Assembly: GCA_949298985.1 (NCBI GenBank) | Contig: CASFYV010000013.1 | Location: forward strand, 160,229 to 202,586 | Source of the DNA: an uncultured bacterium | Lineage (GTDB): Bacteria; Cyanobacteriota; Vampirovibrionia; Gastranaerophilales; Gastranaerophilaceae | DNA: 42,358 nt | Direction: 5' to 3' | In this document: positions 7,911 to 16,361 of the stretch, piece by piece | Layout of the letters: each line of letters begins with the position of its first letter | Position numbering within the stretch: the first letter of the stretch is position 1 | Program-made: the position numbers and the translations under genes | The notes under the pieces: generated by a model | Database searches by the model: none | Seen by the model: only the letters and a program-made list of their open reading frames with translations | What the model was told of the DNA's origin: nothing

Positions 7911-8807
7911 ATGGATATATCTGCAGAAAAAAAATTCGCAGCAGGTTTATCAATAACTTCTAATACTTTAGTTTTTCTTTTTAAAATTGTAGCAGGAGTT
8001 TTGTCAGGAAGTATAAGTATAATTTCAGAAGCAATACATTCAGTTTCGGATTTTTTAGCTTCTGTTTTAACTTTTTTTGCGGTTACTCGCTCTAGTGAAC
8101 CCGCTGATAAAGAACATCCTTTTGGACACGGAAAGTATGAGGATATGTCAGGGTTTATTGAAGGTGGGCTAATTATTCTAGCCGGGGTTTATATTATTTA
8201 TGAAGCTTCTAAAAAACTTATTTGTGGCTATGAATTAAAATCTGAACCTCTTTTAGGAATTATTGCAATGGCTTTTGCTGTTATTGCTAATTTTTTGGTT
8301 AGCAAATATTTATTCTATATAGCAAAAAAATCTGATTCTGTTTCTTTGAAAGCAGATGGAGAACATCTTAGAACTGATATTTATTCTTCTTTGGGGGTTT
8401 TGGTCGGGTTAATTTTGATAAAAGTAACAGGAATGACAATTCTTGATCCGATTATTGCTATAATTGTTGCACTTTTTATTTTTAGAGCAGGATTTGAAAT
8501 CTCTAAAGAAACTTTAAATAATCTTCTTGATAGTTCTTTACCTGATGATGAAATTGATATTATTGAAAATATCTTGAAAAATAATCAAGTTATTAAAGGT
8601 TATAAAAATGTTAAGGCAAGAAAATCCGGGCAGTATAAAAGAATTGAAATTACTATTTTATTTAATGAAGATATGAAAATTAAATGTTGTCATAATGTAT
8701 GTGACCAAATTGAAAATGAAATAAAGTTAAAATTAACAAATGCTACAGTGATTATTCACGCAGAACCAGAAGTTACAAATCTTAATAATACCCTTGAAAA
8801 ATGTTAA
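7911..8807 (+). CDS. Cation diffusion facilitator family metal transporter
   Basis: 298 aa. Proton-coupled exporter of divalent metals such as Zn2+, Fe2+ or Mn2+. About six membrane helices: residues 5-30, 33-55 ('SIISEAIHSVSDFLASVLTFFAV', carrying the HSxSD of helix II), a GHGKYE loop, then helices III-VI with 'DGEHLRTDIYSSLGVLVGLI' in helix V (the HxxxD site; H and D both present). A cytoplasmic C-terminal domain of about 90 residues includes paired Cys ('KCCHNVC') and a closing His region. I chose the ATG at 7911 rather than the in-frame one at 7896; it has a GGGG 9 nt upstream and follows the kpsF stop by 1 nt. Confidence 0.9.
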   Translation: MDISAEKKFAAGLSITSNTLVFLFKIVAGVLSGSISIISEAIHSVSDFLASVLTFFAVTRSSEPADKEHPFGHGKYEDMSGFIEGGLIILAGVYIIYEASKKLICGYELKSEPLLGIIAMAFAVIANFLVSKYLFYIAKKSDSVSLKADGEHLRTDIYSSLGVLVGLILIKVTGMTILDPIIAIIVALFIFRAGFEISKETLNNLLDSSLPDDEIDIIENILKNNQVIKGYKNVKARKSGQYKRIEITILFNEDMKIKCCHNVCDQIENEIKLKLTNATVIIHAEPEVTNLNNTLEKC

Positions 8808-8843
8808 AAATAGTTTAAACTCAATATAGAGGGCTATATAAAA

Positions 8844-9197
8844 ATGGATCCAATATCATCAATAGATACATCGATTTACTCCGGTATATATGAAAATAGA
8901 GCTGTTTCAACTCAAAAGCAAGTAAGTGATACCTCATTTGTTCCAAAAGAAAATGAGTATGACTATCGAGCTAAAGATATTGATTTAAGTAATTATTACG
9001 CTACAGTTAGACCAGAAGATCTTGTTTCTACTGTCGGTAATAATGTTGTGCAATCTGCAAATAATTTGGATAATGCTATGATAAATGCTTTAGCCAACGG
9101 TTATACCGTTAATGATGTTTGTAACATGAAATCAGCTCAAGCAGCTTATAGAGCTAATTGTACTGTTTTTAAGAGTGTTTTGGAACTTTCTGTTTAG
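8844..9197 (+). CDS. Small protein of unknown function with a helical C-terminus
   Basis: 117 aa, no signal peptide, no membrane segment. The first 45 residues are polar and probably disordered (Ser/Thr/Tyr/Asp-rich). From about residue 55 it becomes helical: 'ANNLDNAMINALANGYTVNDVCNMKSAQAAYRANCTVFKSVLELSV'. That ending loosely recalls the C-terminal helices of flagellar rod/FliE-type proteins (a MKSAQAAYRAN..VFK pattern), but no other flagellar gene lies nearby and I would not assign that role. GAGGGC lies about 11 nt before the ATG. Possibly lineage-restricted. Confidence 0.7.
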   Translation: MDPISSIDTSIYSGIYENRAVSTQKQVSDTSFVPKENEYDYRAKDIDLSNYYATVRPEDLVSTVGNNVVQSANNLDNAMINALANGYTVNDVCNMKSAQAAYRANCTVFKSVLELSV

Positions 9198-9199
9198 AG

Positions 9200-9814
9200 T
9201 TAGAAAATCCAACTATAAACTTCATAATAAAAACGAAACATGAATATTATTATAAGTAATAATATTATCAAAAGTATTCCTTGTGGAGATTTCCAGTCAA
9301 AATAAACGTGACTCTGTTCAACACGTTCTTTGTATGTGTCAATGAAATGAACTAAATAAAAGACATTGAAAATCACCAGATAAAATTTATTAAAGTCTAA
9401 AGAAACTCCATATGTTTTAAATGTATATTTTTGAATTATTCTTAGGACTCTGTATGTCAAGGCAACATAAATCAAGCATTGAATTATTGTAGAAATAAAC
9501 ATTAATGCAGGATTATGATACATGTAAATTATTAAGACAATAAAATTAATTCCTAATAATACAAATAACCAATTTAACTTTATAGTGTCTTTTTTATTCT
9601 CGGCAATTTTATTAATAACTTTACTGTTAATAAAAAACCAAATTGTAGAAAATAATCCTAACGTTATAATTTCCAAAGTAAGAAAAGGACCAATTTCCTT
9701 AAATTTAATGTCGTTGGTGTTGGGTTCTTTGAAAAGTGCGTTACAAAAAGGACATCTGACTATATCAGAATCTATTTCATTATTGCAAAACGGACAATTA
9801 ATTCTCTCGCTCAT
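9200..9814 (-). CDS. Zinc-ribbon membrane protein with DUF4234-like helices
   Basis: 204 aa. The N-terminus is a rubredoxin-type zinc ribbon: CPFCNNEI (residues 5-12), then RCPFCNALF at about 18-26, two CxxC knuckles. Residues 35-200 hold about four to five hydrophobic helices, the first with 'LTLEIITLGLFSTIWFFINSKVIN', which looks like the opening of DUF4234. I use the ATG at 9814, since GAGG is 6 nt before it; an in-frame ATG at 9826 lacks a site. It follows nth by 31 nt on the same strand. Probably a sensor or scaffold in the inner membrane; function unknown. Confidence 0.75.
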   Translation of the reverse strand: MSERINCPFCNNEIDSDIVRCPFCNALFKEPNTNDIKFKEIGPFLTLEIITLGLFSTIWFFINSKVINKIAENKKDTIKLNWLFVLLGINFIVLIIYMYHNPALMFISTIIQCLIYVALTYRVLRIIQKYTFKTYGVSLDFNKFYLVIFNVFYLVHFIDTYKERVEQSHVYFDWKSPQGILLIILLLIIIFMFRFYYEVYSWIF

Positions 9815-9845
9815 TTTGGACCTCATTTGAGTTAATTATATCATA

Positions 9846-10481
9846 TTACAAAATTTTTGCACAGTATTCAGCTATTGGACAATCTTGGCAGTTAGGTTTT
9901 ACGGGTTTACAAACATTTTGTCCGTGAGTTACTAAAAGCGTGTTAATATCAATCCAATATCTTTTAGGAAGTTTTTCTCTTAATGCGAATTCTGTTTCTT
10001 CAGGATTTTTTGTTTTGATATATCCGAGTCGATTAAAAATTCTATGAACATGAACATCTACACAAATTGCAGGTTTATTAAAACCTAAAGATAAAACAAG
10101 GTTTGCAGTTTTTCTGCCTACTCCTTTAAATTTTATTAAATCTTCAATTTCATCTGGAACTTTACCATCCAATTCTTCATCAATAATTCTAGATAGTTCA
10201 ATAATTTGTTTTGCTTTGTTCTCATAAAATCCAACAGGATAGATTGCTTTTTTAAGCTCTTCTACATTTACCCCTTTCATATCTTTGGGAGTTTTAGCTA
10301 ACTTTAACATTCTCAAGGTAGCAGGATATGTTGTTTTATCATTTGTTCTAAGACTTAAGATGCAAGAAATTAATACTAAATATGGATTTTTAAAAGAGTC
10401 CATTAATAATACAAAATCACTTTTAGGCTGCTTTGCGTTTTTTAATATTTCTACGATATATTTTATATCTGAATTTTTCAT
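9846..10481 (-). CDS. nth: Endonuclease III (DNA glycosylase/AP lyase)
   Basis: 211 aa. Removes oxidised pyrimidines and cleaves at abasic sites. The helix-hairpin-helix 'FKGVGRKTANLVLSLGF' carries catalytic Lys124, and 'VDVHVHRIFNRLG' carries Asp142. The C-terminal 4Fe-4S loop is complete: C-X6-C-X2-C-X5-C in 'CKPVKPNCQDCPIAEYC'. 'ILSLRTNDKT' replaces the Q-containing 'LLSAQ.TD' of enterobacterial Nth, a common variation in other phyla. Followed by the zinc-ribbon gene. Confidence 0.96.
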   Translation of the reverse strand: MKNSDIKYIVEILKNAKQPKSDFVLLMDSFKNPYLVLISCILSLRTNDKTTYPATLRMLKLAKTPKDMKGVNVEELKKAIYPVGFYENKAKQIIELSRIIDEELDGKVPDEIEDLIKFKGVGRKTANLVLSLGFNKPAICVDVHVHRIFNRLGYIKTKNPEETEFALREKLPKRYWIDINTLLVTHGQNVCKPVKPNCQDCPIAEYCAKIL

Positions 10482-10504
10482 TTTTTTATTATATCAAAAA
10501 TTTG

Positions 10505-10573
10505 TAAGATCAAAAATTAAATACTCGATTTTAAGCTAAATTAATTATAAGATGTCTTTTTTGTTTGATCTTA
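10505..10573. repeat. 10-bp inverted repeat between nth and the glycan operon
   Basis: TAAGATCAAA at 10505-10514 is matched exactly by its inverse complement TTTGATCTTA at 10564-10573, 49 nt apart. It lies between two divergent genes, just upstream of the glycan operon promoter. Could be an operator pair or chance in AT-rich DNA. Confidence 0.35.
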
Positions 10574-10582
10574 TATTTTAAA

Positions 10583-10611
10583 TTGTTTTTTGATATTGTA
10601 TATGATAGGAT
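10583..10611 (+). promoter_or_regulatory. Promoter of the glycan operon
   Basis: TTGTTT (10583-10588), 17-nt spacer, TAGGAT (10606-10611) preceded by TGA, so an extended -10. Transcription would start near 10618, leaving a leader of about 23 nt with AGGAG before the TTG start of fdtA. Confidence 0.5.
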
Positions 10612-10640
10612 TAATTGAAAGGAAGTTTTAGGAGTAAGTT

Positions 10641-11039
10641 TTGGATTACAAATTAATAGACATGAAAGTCTTTGGCGATGAGAGAGGGAAATTAGTTTCA
10701 CTAGAAGGTGGAATGAATATACCTTTTGATATCAAAAGAGTTTATTATATTTTTGATACCCTTCCAGATCAAGAACGAGGGAAACATGCACACAAAGAAT
10801 TGGAACAAGTAATCGTTGCAATGGATGGTGCTTGCCAATTTGTTTTAGATGATGGTGACAAAAGAGAAGAAGTTTGGTTGAATCGTCCTGATGTTGGATT
10901 GTATATCGGGAAAAACATGTGGCGAGAAATGCGGCATTTCTCTTATGGTTGCAAACTTATGATATTAGCAAGCACACATTATGATGAAAAAGAATACATC
11001 AGAGATTATGAAGAATTCTTGAAGGTAGTTAATAAATAA
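10641..11039 (+). CDS. fdtA: FdtA-like sugar 3,4-ketoisomerase
   Basis: 132 aa cupin of the FdtA/WxcM-like family. FdtA converts dTDP-4-keto-6-deoxy-glucose to the 3-keto-6-deoxy-galactose isomer, feeding FdtB. Diagnostic stretches are 'DERGKLVSLEGG', 'IKRVYYIFDT', 'RGKHAHKELEQVIVAMDGACQFVLDDG' (the His-containing active-site strand) and 'MWREMRHFSYGCKLMILASTHYDE'. The start is TTG at 10641 with AGGAG 7 nt upstream; no nearby ATG gives the conserved N-terminus. It is the first gene of the locus; fdtB lies 5 kb downstream in the same operon. The dTDP-4-keto-6-deoxyglucose source (rmlA/rmlB) is not in the window. Confidence 0.9.
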   Translation: MDYKLIDMKVFGDERGKLVSLEGGMNIPFDIKRVYYIFDTLPDQERGKHAHKELEQVIVAMDGACQFVLDDGDKREEVWLNRPDVGLYIGKNMWREMRHFSYGCKLMILASTHYDEKEYIRDYEEFLKVVNK

Positions 11040-11044
11040 GAACA

Positions 11045-11791
11045 ATGTTAAAACAAACTAGAGATATTGATAAATATACACAAGATTATTTAAATTATGA
11101 TTTTGAAGATACCATGATTTATTATCGAAGAAAGAAGGTATTAGAAATATTAAATAAATATAATCCTAAGAAAATTCTTGAAATTGGTTGTGGAACACAA
11201 TCTATATTTGATTTTTATACAGATTATGAAACTTTTACCGTTGTAGAGCCTTCAGATCAATTTTGCAAATTAATAAAGCAATCAGATAAATATAATTCCA
11301 GAATTACTATCATAAATGATTTTCTTGAAAATCAAACAGAAACTTTAAGAAATAAAGAATTTGATTTTATATTACTTAGTAGTTTATTGCATGAAGTAGC
11401 AGAGCCTTTAGACTTATTAAATGTTATCAATAAATTGTGTAATAAAGAAACGATAGTACATATAAATGTACCTAATTCAAATAGTTTTCATTTAATTTGG
11501 GCTTATACAAGTGGATTGATAGATAGTTTAGGCAATTTAACAGAAACAGCAAAAACTCTTCAGCAAAATACAGCATTTAATATAGAAAAATTAATGAAAA
11601 TAATTAGAGAAGCTCATTTTGAAATTTTAGATAAAGGTTCTTATTTTATAAAACCATTTAATCATTCAAAAATGCAGGAATGTATGGCTTTAGGAATTAT
11701 AGATGAACAATTATTAAATGGATTGTATAAATTAACCCATCATATTCCTGACATGGGTGCAGAAATATTTATTAATTGTAGGTTAAAATGA
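11045..11791 (+). CDS. Class I SAM-dependent methyltransferase
   Basis: 248 aa. Motif I 'KKILEIGCGTQSIFDF' at about residues 38-53, an acidic second strand 'FTVVEPSDQF', and the post-motif region 'FDFILLSSLLHEVAEPLDLLNVI' at about 103-125 give a class I Rossmann methyltransferase like those that modify sugars or glycan lipids (Methyltransf_11/23 type). The target is not predictable; in this setting a sugar or an alditol phosphate is most likely. Begins 5 nt after fdtA and ends overlapping the next gene by 4 nt (ATGA). Confidence 0.82.
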   Translation: MLKQTRDIDKYTQDYLNYDFEDTMIYYRRKKVLEILNKYNPKKILEIGCGTQSIFDFYTDYETFTVVEPSDQFCKLIKQSDKYNSRITIINDFLENQTETLRNKEFDFILLSSLLHEVAEPLDLLNVINKLCNKETIVHINVPNSNSFHLIWAYTSGLIDSLGNLTETAKTLQQNTAFNIEKLMKIIREAHFEILDKGSYFIKPFNHSKMQECMALGIIDEQLLNGLYKLTHHIPDMGAEIFINCRLK

Positions 11792-12723
11792 TTTACATAA
11801 AAAAATATAATGAAGAACAAAAAAATATTTGGAATAATTTCATAAATAGTTCAAAAAATGGAATATTTATGTTTAATAGAGATTTCATGGATTATCATTC
11901 TGATAGATTTATTGATAATTCTTTAATGTTTTATGATGATAACGATAATTTAATAGCTGTTTTGCCTGCAAATATTAAAGATAATGTTTTATATTCTCAT
12001 CAAGGTTTGACTTATGGTAGCTTTATTGTAAACAAAGATATGAAACAACAAAAAATGTTGAATTGCTTTGAATGTTTAAAACAATACATGCAAGATAATA
12101 ATATTCACAAACTTATTTATAAAACAATTCCTCATATATATCACTTATTACCTTCCGAAGAAGATTTATATGGTTTATTTCGAAACAATGCAAAACTACT
12201 AAAAATTGAACCTTCAACTACTATTTTGCTGTCTAATCCTTGTAAAATGCCAAAAGGAAGAAAGGCTCAAATATCAAGAGCTAAAAGAGAAGGAGTAATT
12301 ATAGAGGAATCAACTGATTTTATAAATTTTATTGCATTAGAAAATCAAATTCTTAAAAAGCATCATAATACTAAAGCTGTACATACTGGAGAAGAACTTA
12401 TATTACTAAATTCAAGATTTCCAGAAAATATAAAATTATATGTTGCTAAATATAATAATGAAGTAATAGCAGGAACCGTTTTATTTATATATAAAAATGT
12501 TGTTCATACACAATATTTAGCAGCTAATGAAAAAGCTAGAGAAATCGGAGCATTAGATTTAGTAATAAATGAATTAATTAATCTTTATAAAGATTCAAAA
12601 GAATATTTTGATTTTGGAATTTCTACTGAACAAAATGGAAAATATTTAAACGAAGGCTTAATTGCACAAAAAGAAAGCTTTGGTGGTAGAACAACTTGTA
12701 ACACCACATGGGAGATAATTTAA
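11788..12723 (+). CDS. FemAB-like GNAT acyltransferase
   Basis: 311 aa of the FemAB/BioF2-like double GNAT type. The first half has 'NSSKNGIFMFNRDFMDYHSDRF...LMFYDDNDNLIAVLPANI', the second 'NIKLYVAKYNNEVIAGTVLFIYKNVVHTQYLAANEKAREIGALDLVINELI..YKDSKEYFDFGIST', characteristic of the family found in exopolysaccharide and capsule loci. It may add an acyl or aminoacyl group to an aminosugar. A plausible but unproven partner is the FdtB product's amine. Overlaps the methyltransferase by 4 nt and abuts the next gene (TAA then ATG). Confidence 0.8.
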   Translation: MIYIKKYNEEQKNIWNNFINSSKNGIFMFNRDFMDYHSDRFIDNSLMFYDDNDNLIAVLPANIKDNVLYSHQGLTYGSFIVNKDMKQQKMLNCFECLKQYMQDNNIHKLIYKTIPHIYHLLPSEEDLYGLFRNNAKLLKIEPSTTILLSNPCKMPKGRKAQISRAKREGVIIEESTDFINFIALENQILKKHHNTKAVHTGEELILLNSRFPENIKLYVAKYNNEVIAGTVLFIYKNVVHTQYLAANEKAREIGALDLVINELINLYKDSKEYFDFGISTEQNGKYLNEGLIAQKESFGGRTTCNTTWEII

Positions 12724-14034
12724 ATGAAAAAATTATATGAAACAATCGCAAAATTATTAACTTTTTGGATTCCTATTTCTTCTGTTAGAAGAAATTTAAG
12801 AAATAAAATTATTCATCTTTTTGAAAATATAGAAATACAAAAAATACAAAAAAATTATCCTAAAATATTAAAAAAAATTCAATTAAAAGTACAACAAGGA
12901 AAAAAAATAAATGTAGGTTTTTTTGTAATATATGATAGTGTATTCCCCGCAGAACCACTATTCAAAAAAATGTTAGAAGATGATTTATTTAATCCTTTTA
13001 TTGTTGTTATTCCAGATACATCAAGAGGTGAGGAAAATATGTTTTATCAAATGAATAAAACATATAATACGCTATCTAAAAAATATAAAAATATTTACAA
13101 ATCTTATAATGAAAAAACTAAAAAATTCGTCGAATTCAATATGCAGTTTGATATAGTTAATTTTGCAAACCCATATGACCACATGACAAACAAATTATAT
13201 TCAATAAAATATAATGTCAAACAAAAAATTCTACCAATATATATTAATTATGGAACAATGCCGGACTATTATGCGAGAAATCATATTATAAATCTTATGG
13301 CCTTAAATATTTGTTGGAAAGTATACATTGATACAAAAGATAATCTAGAGGATGTAAAACAATATACTAACTTTAAAGGTAAAAATGCTGTATTATCTGG
13401 TTATTGTAAAATGGATAATTTAAATTCTATTGAAAAAAAACAATTACTAAGAAAAAAAATTATTATTGCACCACATCATACCGTAAATATGATTAATTTC
13501 CCTTTATCTAATTTTTTAACATATTGTGATCTTTTTTTAGAACTACCTCAAAAATATCCACAAATTGACTTTGTTTTTAGACCTCATCCATTATTATTTG
13601 TAACACTAGCAAAAGAGAATCTCTGGGGCAAAGAGAAGGTAAATGAATATATAAATAAAATAACTTCCTTTAAAAATGTAGAATATCAAGAAGGTGGAGA
13701 TTATTTTGAAACATTTATAAATTCAAGTGCAATAATACATGACTGTAGTTCCTTTATTATGGAATATTTATATACAGGACATCCAGCTTGTTATATGTTA
13801 AAAGACCAAAACGAAATAAAAGATATTTTTGCTCCAATAGGACAAAAATGTTTAGAAAATTATTATAAAGTTTTTAATGAGGAAGAAATATATAAATTTA
13901 TCGATGATGTTGTATTGAATGGAAATGATTACATGAAAGAAAAAAGAATTAGATTTGCACAAAAAGAAATAATGCTAAATTATCCAAATGTTTCAACATT
14001 TATAATAAACAACTTAAAGGAGAATTTATTATGA
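12724..14034 (+). CDS. CDP-glycerol glycerophosphotransferase-like transferase
   Basis: 436 aa, GT-B type. The C-terminal half matches the CDP-glycerol:poly(glycerophosphate) glycerophosphotransferase (TagF/TagB-like) pattern: 'KKIIIAPHHTVN' (cf. the APTWR-type strand), 'FVFRPHPLLF' with the RPHP motif, and 'FINSSAIIHDCSSFIMEYLYTGHPACYML' (the S-S-x-x-x-E-x region that contacts the nucleotide). The N-terminal third is a Lys-rich region followed by a Rossmann-like 'KINVGFFVIYDSVFPAEPLFKKML'. Its donor is expected to be CDP-linked, and a TagD-like cytidylyltransferase is encoded two genes downstream. Very AT-rich, with several 8-A runs. Overlaps the aminotransferase by 4 nt. Confidence 0.75.
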   Translation: MKKLYETIAKLLTFWIPISSVRRNLRNKIIHLFENIEIQKIQKNYPKILKKIQLKVQQGKKINVGFFVIYDSVFPAEPLFKKMLEDDLFNPFIVVIPDTSRGEENMFYQMNKTYNTLSKKYKNIYKSYNEKTKKFVEFNMQFDIVNFANPYDHMTNKLYSIKYNVKQKILPIYINYGTMPDYYARNHIINLMALNICWKVYIDTKDNLEDVKQYTNFKGKNAVLSGYCKMDNLNSIEKKQLLRKKIIIAPHHTVNMINFPLSNFLTYCDLFLELPQKYPQIDFVFRPHPLLFVTLAKENLWGKEKVNEYINKITSFKNVEYQEGGDYFETFINSSAIIHDCSSFIMEYLYTGHPACYMLKDQNEIKDIFAPIGQKCLENYYKVFNEEEIYKFIDDVVLNGNDYMKEKRIRFAQKEIMLNYPNVSTFIINNLKENLL

Positions 14035-15119
14035 AAAAATTTACATTAGGACCTGTTGAAATGTTTCATAGAACAGCAGTTATAAGAGATAAGGGATTCT
14101 GCTATTTTAGAACACAAGAATTTTCAGATATAATGATAAATAATTCCAAAAGACTTGCTAAAATTTTAAACATACAAGATTTTAATTCTATTATATATTT
14201 AGCAATGTCTGGTACTGGTGCAATGGAAGCAACCATTCAAAATTGCATTACAAATAAAGATAAATCGTTAGTAATTAATGGTGGAACCTTTGGACATAGG
14301 TTTTGTGAAATGTTAGAGTGGCATAATTGTGATTATGACTCAGTAAATTTAAAATGGAATGAAGAATTAACATATAAACACTTAAAACCTTATGAAAACA
14401 AAAATTATACTACTTTATTTGTAAATTTACACGAAACTGGAACAGGTCAATTATATGACATTAAACTTTTATCTGATTTTTGTAAACGTAATAATTTATT
14501 TTTAATAGTAGATGCTATTTCAACGATTTTGGCTGATGATTATGATATTGAAAAATATGGAATTGATGTTACAATTTTTAGTTCTCAAAAGGGGCTTTGT
14601 TTATCTCCAGGAATGTCTATCGTTGCTTTGAGTCAAAGAATGATTGATAAACTTCAAACTATGCCAAAACAAACAACTTTTTATGCAGATTTTAAAGATT
14701 ATTTAAAAAATATTAAAAGAGGACAAACTCCATTCACTCCTCCTGTTTGTGTAGTTTTTGAACTTGATGACATGCTTAATTTTATTGACGAAAAAGGAGG
14801 GGAAAAAGCGTGGTTAAAAGAAATCGAAGAAAAATGTTTATATTTTAGAAAAAAAGCAAAAGAATTTAATCTTAAAATTCCAGAATTTAAAAAATCCAAT
14901 ATGTTAACTTCAATTTATCTAGAAAATATTGATGCTTATAAAGTTTTTTGTAAATTAAAGGATAATTTTGGAATTTATATAAATCCATGTGGAGGGGAAT
15001 TGGCAACAAAGTTATTACGAATATCACATATTGGTAATACGACATTAGAAGATATTGATGATCTATTAGAAAAAATAAATATTTGTATAGAAGAAACCAA
15101 AAAGGAAGATATGAAATGA
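14031..15119 (+). CDS. Class V PLP aminotransferase in a CDP-precursor trio
   Basis: 362 aa. Fold-type I class V aminotransferase: 'MSGTGAMEATIQN' (phosphate-binding loop, about residues 59-71), Asp161 in 'LIVDAIST' and the Schiff-base Lys187 in 'IFSSQKGLCLSPG'. Closest in style to serine-pyruvate, alanine-glyoxylate and 2-aminoethylphosphonate-pyruvate aminotransferases. No phosphonate genes (pepM, ppd) are visible, so PhnW-type activity is not supported by context. Overlaps of 4 nt on both sides place it between the CDP-glycerol-transferase-like gene and the cytidylyltransferase. I infer that it makes a small amino-alcohol phosphate that the next enzyme activates with CTP; this is speculative. 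Confidence 0.8.
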   Translation: MKKFTLGPVEMFHRTAVIRDKGFCYFRTQEFSDIMINNSKRLAKILNIQDFNSIIYLAMSGTGAMEATIQNCITNKDKSLVINGGTFGHRFCEMLEWHNCDYDSVNLKWNEELTYKHLKPYENKNYTTLFVNLHETGTGQLYDIKLLSDFCKRNNLFLIVDAISTILADDYDIEKYGIDVTIFSSQKGLCLSPGMSIVALSQRMIDKLQTMPKQTTFYADFKDYLKNIKRGQTPFTPPVCVVFELDDMLNFIDEKGGEKAWLKEIEEKCLYFRKKAKEFNLKIPEFKKSNMLTSIYLENIDAYKVFCKLKDNFGIYINPCGGELATKLLRISHIGNTTLEDIDDLLEKINICIEETKKEDMK

Positions 15120-15595
15120 TAGGGAATAAAACCGTTGTATATACTTCAGGAACATTTGATATGTTGCATATTAATCATCTAAAAATGATTGAATATGCTC
15201 GTTCACTTGGAGATATTCTTATAGTTGGTGTTAATACTGATGAGCTTGTTGCAAGTTATAAATCTACGCCAATTATTCCTTTTGAAGAAAGAATAGCATT
15301 AATGAAAGCAATAAAAGGTCCTGATATTGTAATCCCACAAAAATCTTTAGATCATACAGATAAAGTTAAAAAATTAAATTTTGATATATTTGTTGTAGGA
15401 GATGACTGGGTTGGGAAATATGATTATCTTAAAGATTTGGGAGTTGATGTTGTATATTTCCCATATGGAGATGGGATTAGTTCTTCTAGTTTGAAAAAGA
15501 AAATTTATGATAATTATAAAAAATTACAGTTGAAAGCAGACAATCATTTACCAGCAAATACGGAGATAAAAAATAATGATAAACATATTTCATAA
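15116..15595 (+). CDS. TagD-like cytidylyltransferase with a variant HINH motif
   Basis: 159 aa. Nucleotidyltransferase of the glycerol-3-phosphate cytidylyltransferase type: 'TSGTFDMLHINHLKMIEYARSLGDILIVGVNTDEL', 'IPFEERIALMKAI', 'FVVGDDWVGKYDYL' and 'YFPYGDGISSSSLKKKI'. The family's HxGH is H18-I-N20-H21 here: the glycine is replaced by Asn, unlike the canonical HYGH in the second copy at 27505. Substrate therefore may differ from glycerol-3-phosphate. I chose the ATG at 15116 (AAGGAAG 7 nt upstream; overlaps the aminotransferase stop as ATGA) over an upstream TTG at 15083. A C-terminal tail of about 35 residues follows the catalytic core. Confidence 0.85.
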   Translation: MIGNKTVVYTSGTFDMLHINHLKMIEYARSLGDILIVGVNTDELVASYKSTPIIPFEERIALMKAIKGPDIVIPQKSLDHTDKVKKLNFDIFVVGDDWVGKYDYLKDLGVDVVYFPYGDGISSSSLKKKIYDNYKKLQLKADNHLPANTEIKNNDKHIS

Positions 15596-16361
15596 AACAA
15601 TAAAAAGAAAAATAAAAGGAGTAAATAACAAAATATTATCTATAAAAAATAATAAAGAATATGAAATAAAATATTTTAAAAATAATTCTTTTATTAAAAT
15701 TAATGGTTCTAATAATAAAATTATTTTTTTTACTAATAAAAAAACCCCTAATTGTTTCCCTAAAGGTTTATCAATGTGTATAATCGGAAATAATAATGTT
15801 ATTAAAATATACTATTCTAATTTTGATAATTCTAGAATAGAAATTGCAAGAGACAATAATTATTTCACTATAAAAAAACAAAGTATACAACCAATAAAAG
15901 ATGCCTTTTTTGCAGTTGCTGATGGAGGAACTATAAATATTGGTGAAGATTGCGAATTGGGTAATGGAAATTTACATATTGTTGTTAACGGAGATTACAA
16001 AGAAAAACATAAACTTGAAATAGGACAAAATGTAAGATTAGCAAAAGATACTATTATAAGAACATCAGACGGTCATATACTTATCGATACAAACACAAAA
16101 TTACCTCTATCCTCCCCTCAAGATGTAATTATAGAAGATAATGTATGGATAATGAGTAGATGCACAATTTTAAAAGGGACTCACATTTCTAAGGGTTCAG
16201 CTATTGCTGCAAATAGTTTAGTTAATAAAAAATTTTTACAGCCCAATATCCTTCTTGCAGGTTCCCCAGCAAAAATAATTAAAGAAAATATTTTATGGGA
16301 TTCTAGAAGTTATAATGAATACATGCAAGAATATGAAAATAAACATAAGGACTCAATATGA
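15576..16361 (+). CDS. Hexapeptide-repeat (LbH) acyltransferase
   Basis: 261 aa. The N-terminal 100 residues are Asn/Lys/Ile-rich with beta-helix-like turns ('[11 protein letters not shown]', '[12 protein letters not shown]'). From about residue 115 it shows left-handed beta-helix rungs '[21 protein letters not shown]', '[31 protein letters not shown]' and a final '[19 protein letters not shown]', the typical end of a sugar O- or N-acetyltransferase (WbbJ type). It may be the equivalent of FdtC (dTDP-Fuc3N acetyltransferase) but the fit is to the general class only. Overlaps the cytidylyltransferase by 20 nt and fdtB by 4 nt. Confidence 0.8.
   Translation: MINIFHKTIKRKIKGVNNKILSIKNNKEYEIKYFKNNSFIKINGSNNKIIFFTNKKTPNCFPKGLSMCIIGNNNVIKIYYSNFDNSRIEIARDNNYFTIKKQSIQPIKDAFFAVADGGTINIGEDCELGNGNLHIVVNGDYKEKHKLEIGQNVRLAKDTIIRTSDGHILIDTNTKLPLSSPQDVIIEDNVWIMSRCTILKGTHISKGSAIAANSLVNKKFLQPNILLAGSPAKIIKENILWDSRSYNEYMQEYENKHKDSI

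Noticed and set aside
8844..9197. Flagellar rod/FliE protein
   Set aside because: Resemblance is limited to the C-terminal helix and there are no flagellar neighbours.
12870..12908. 8-A homopolymers in the CDP-glycerol-transferase-like gene, and T8 near 15723, as phase-variation tracts
   Set aside because: Runs of this size are expected in DNA this AT-rich, frames are intact, and there is no longer G/C tract or repeat unit.
14031..15119. PhnW (2-aminoethylphosphonate aminotransferase) as a firm assignment
   Set aside because: No phosphoenolpyruvate mutase or phosphonopyruvate decarboxylase gene nearby; only the general class V family is supported.
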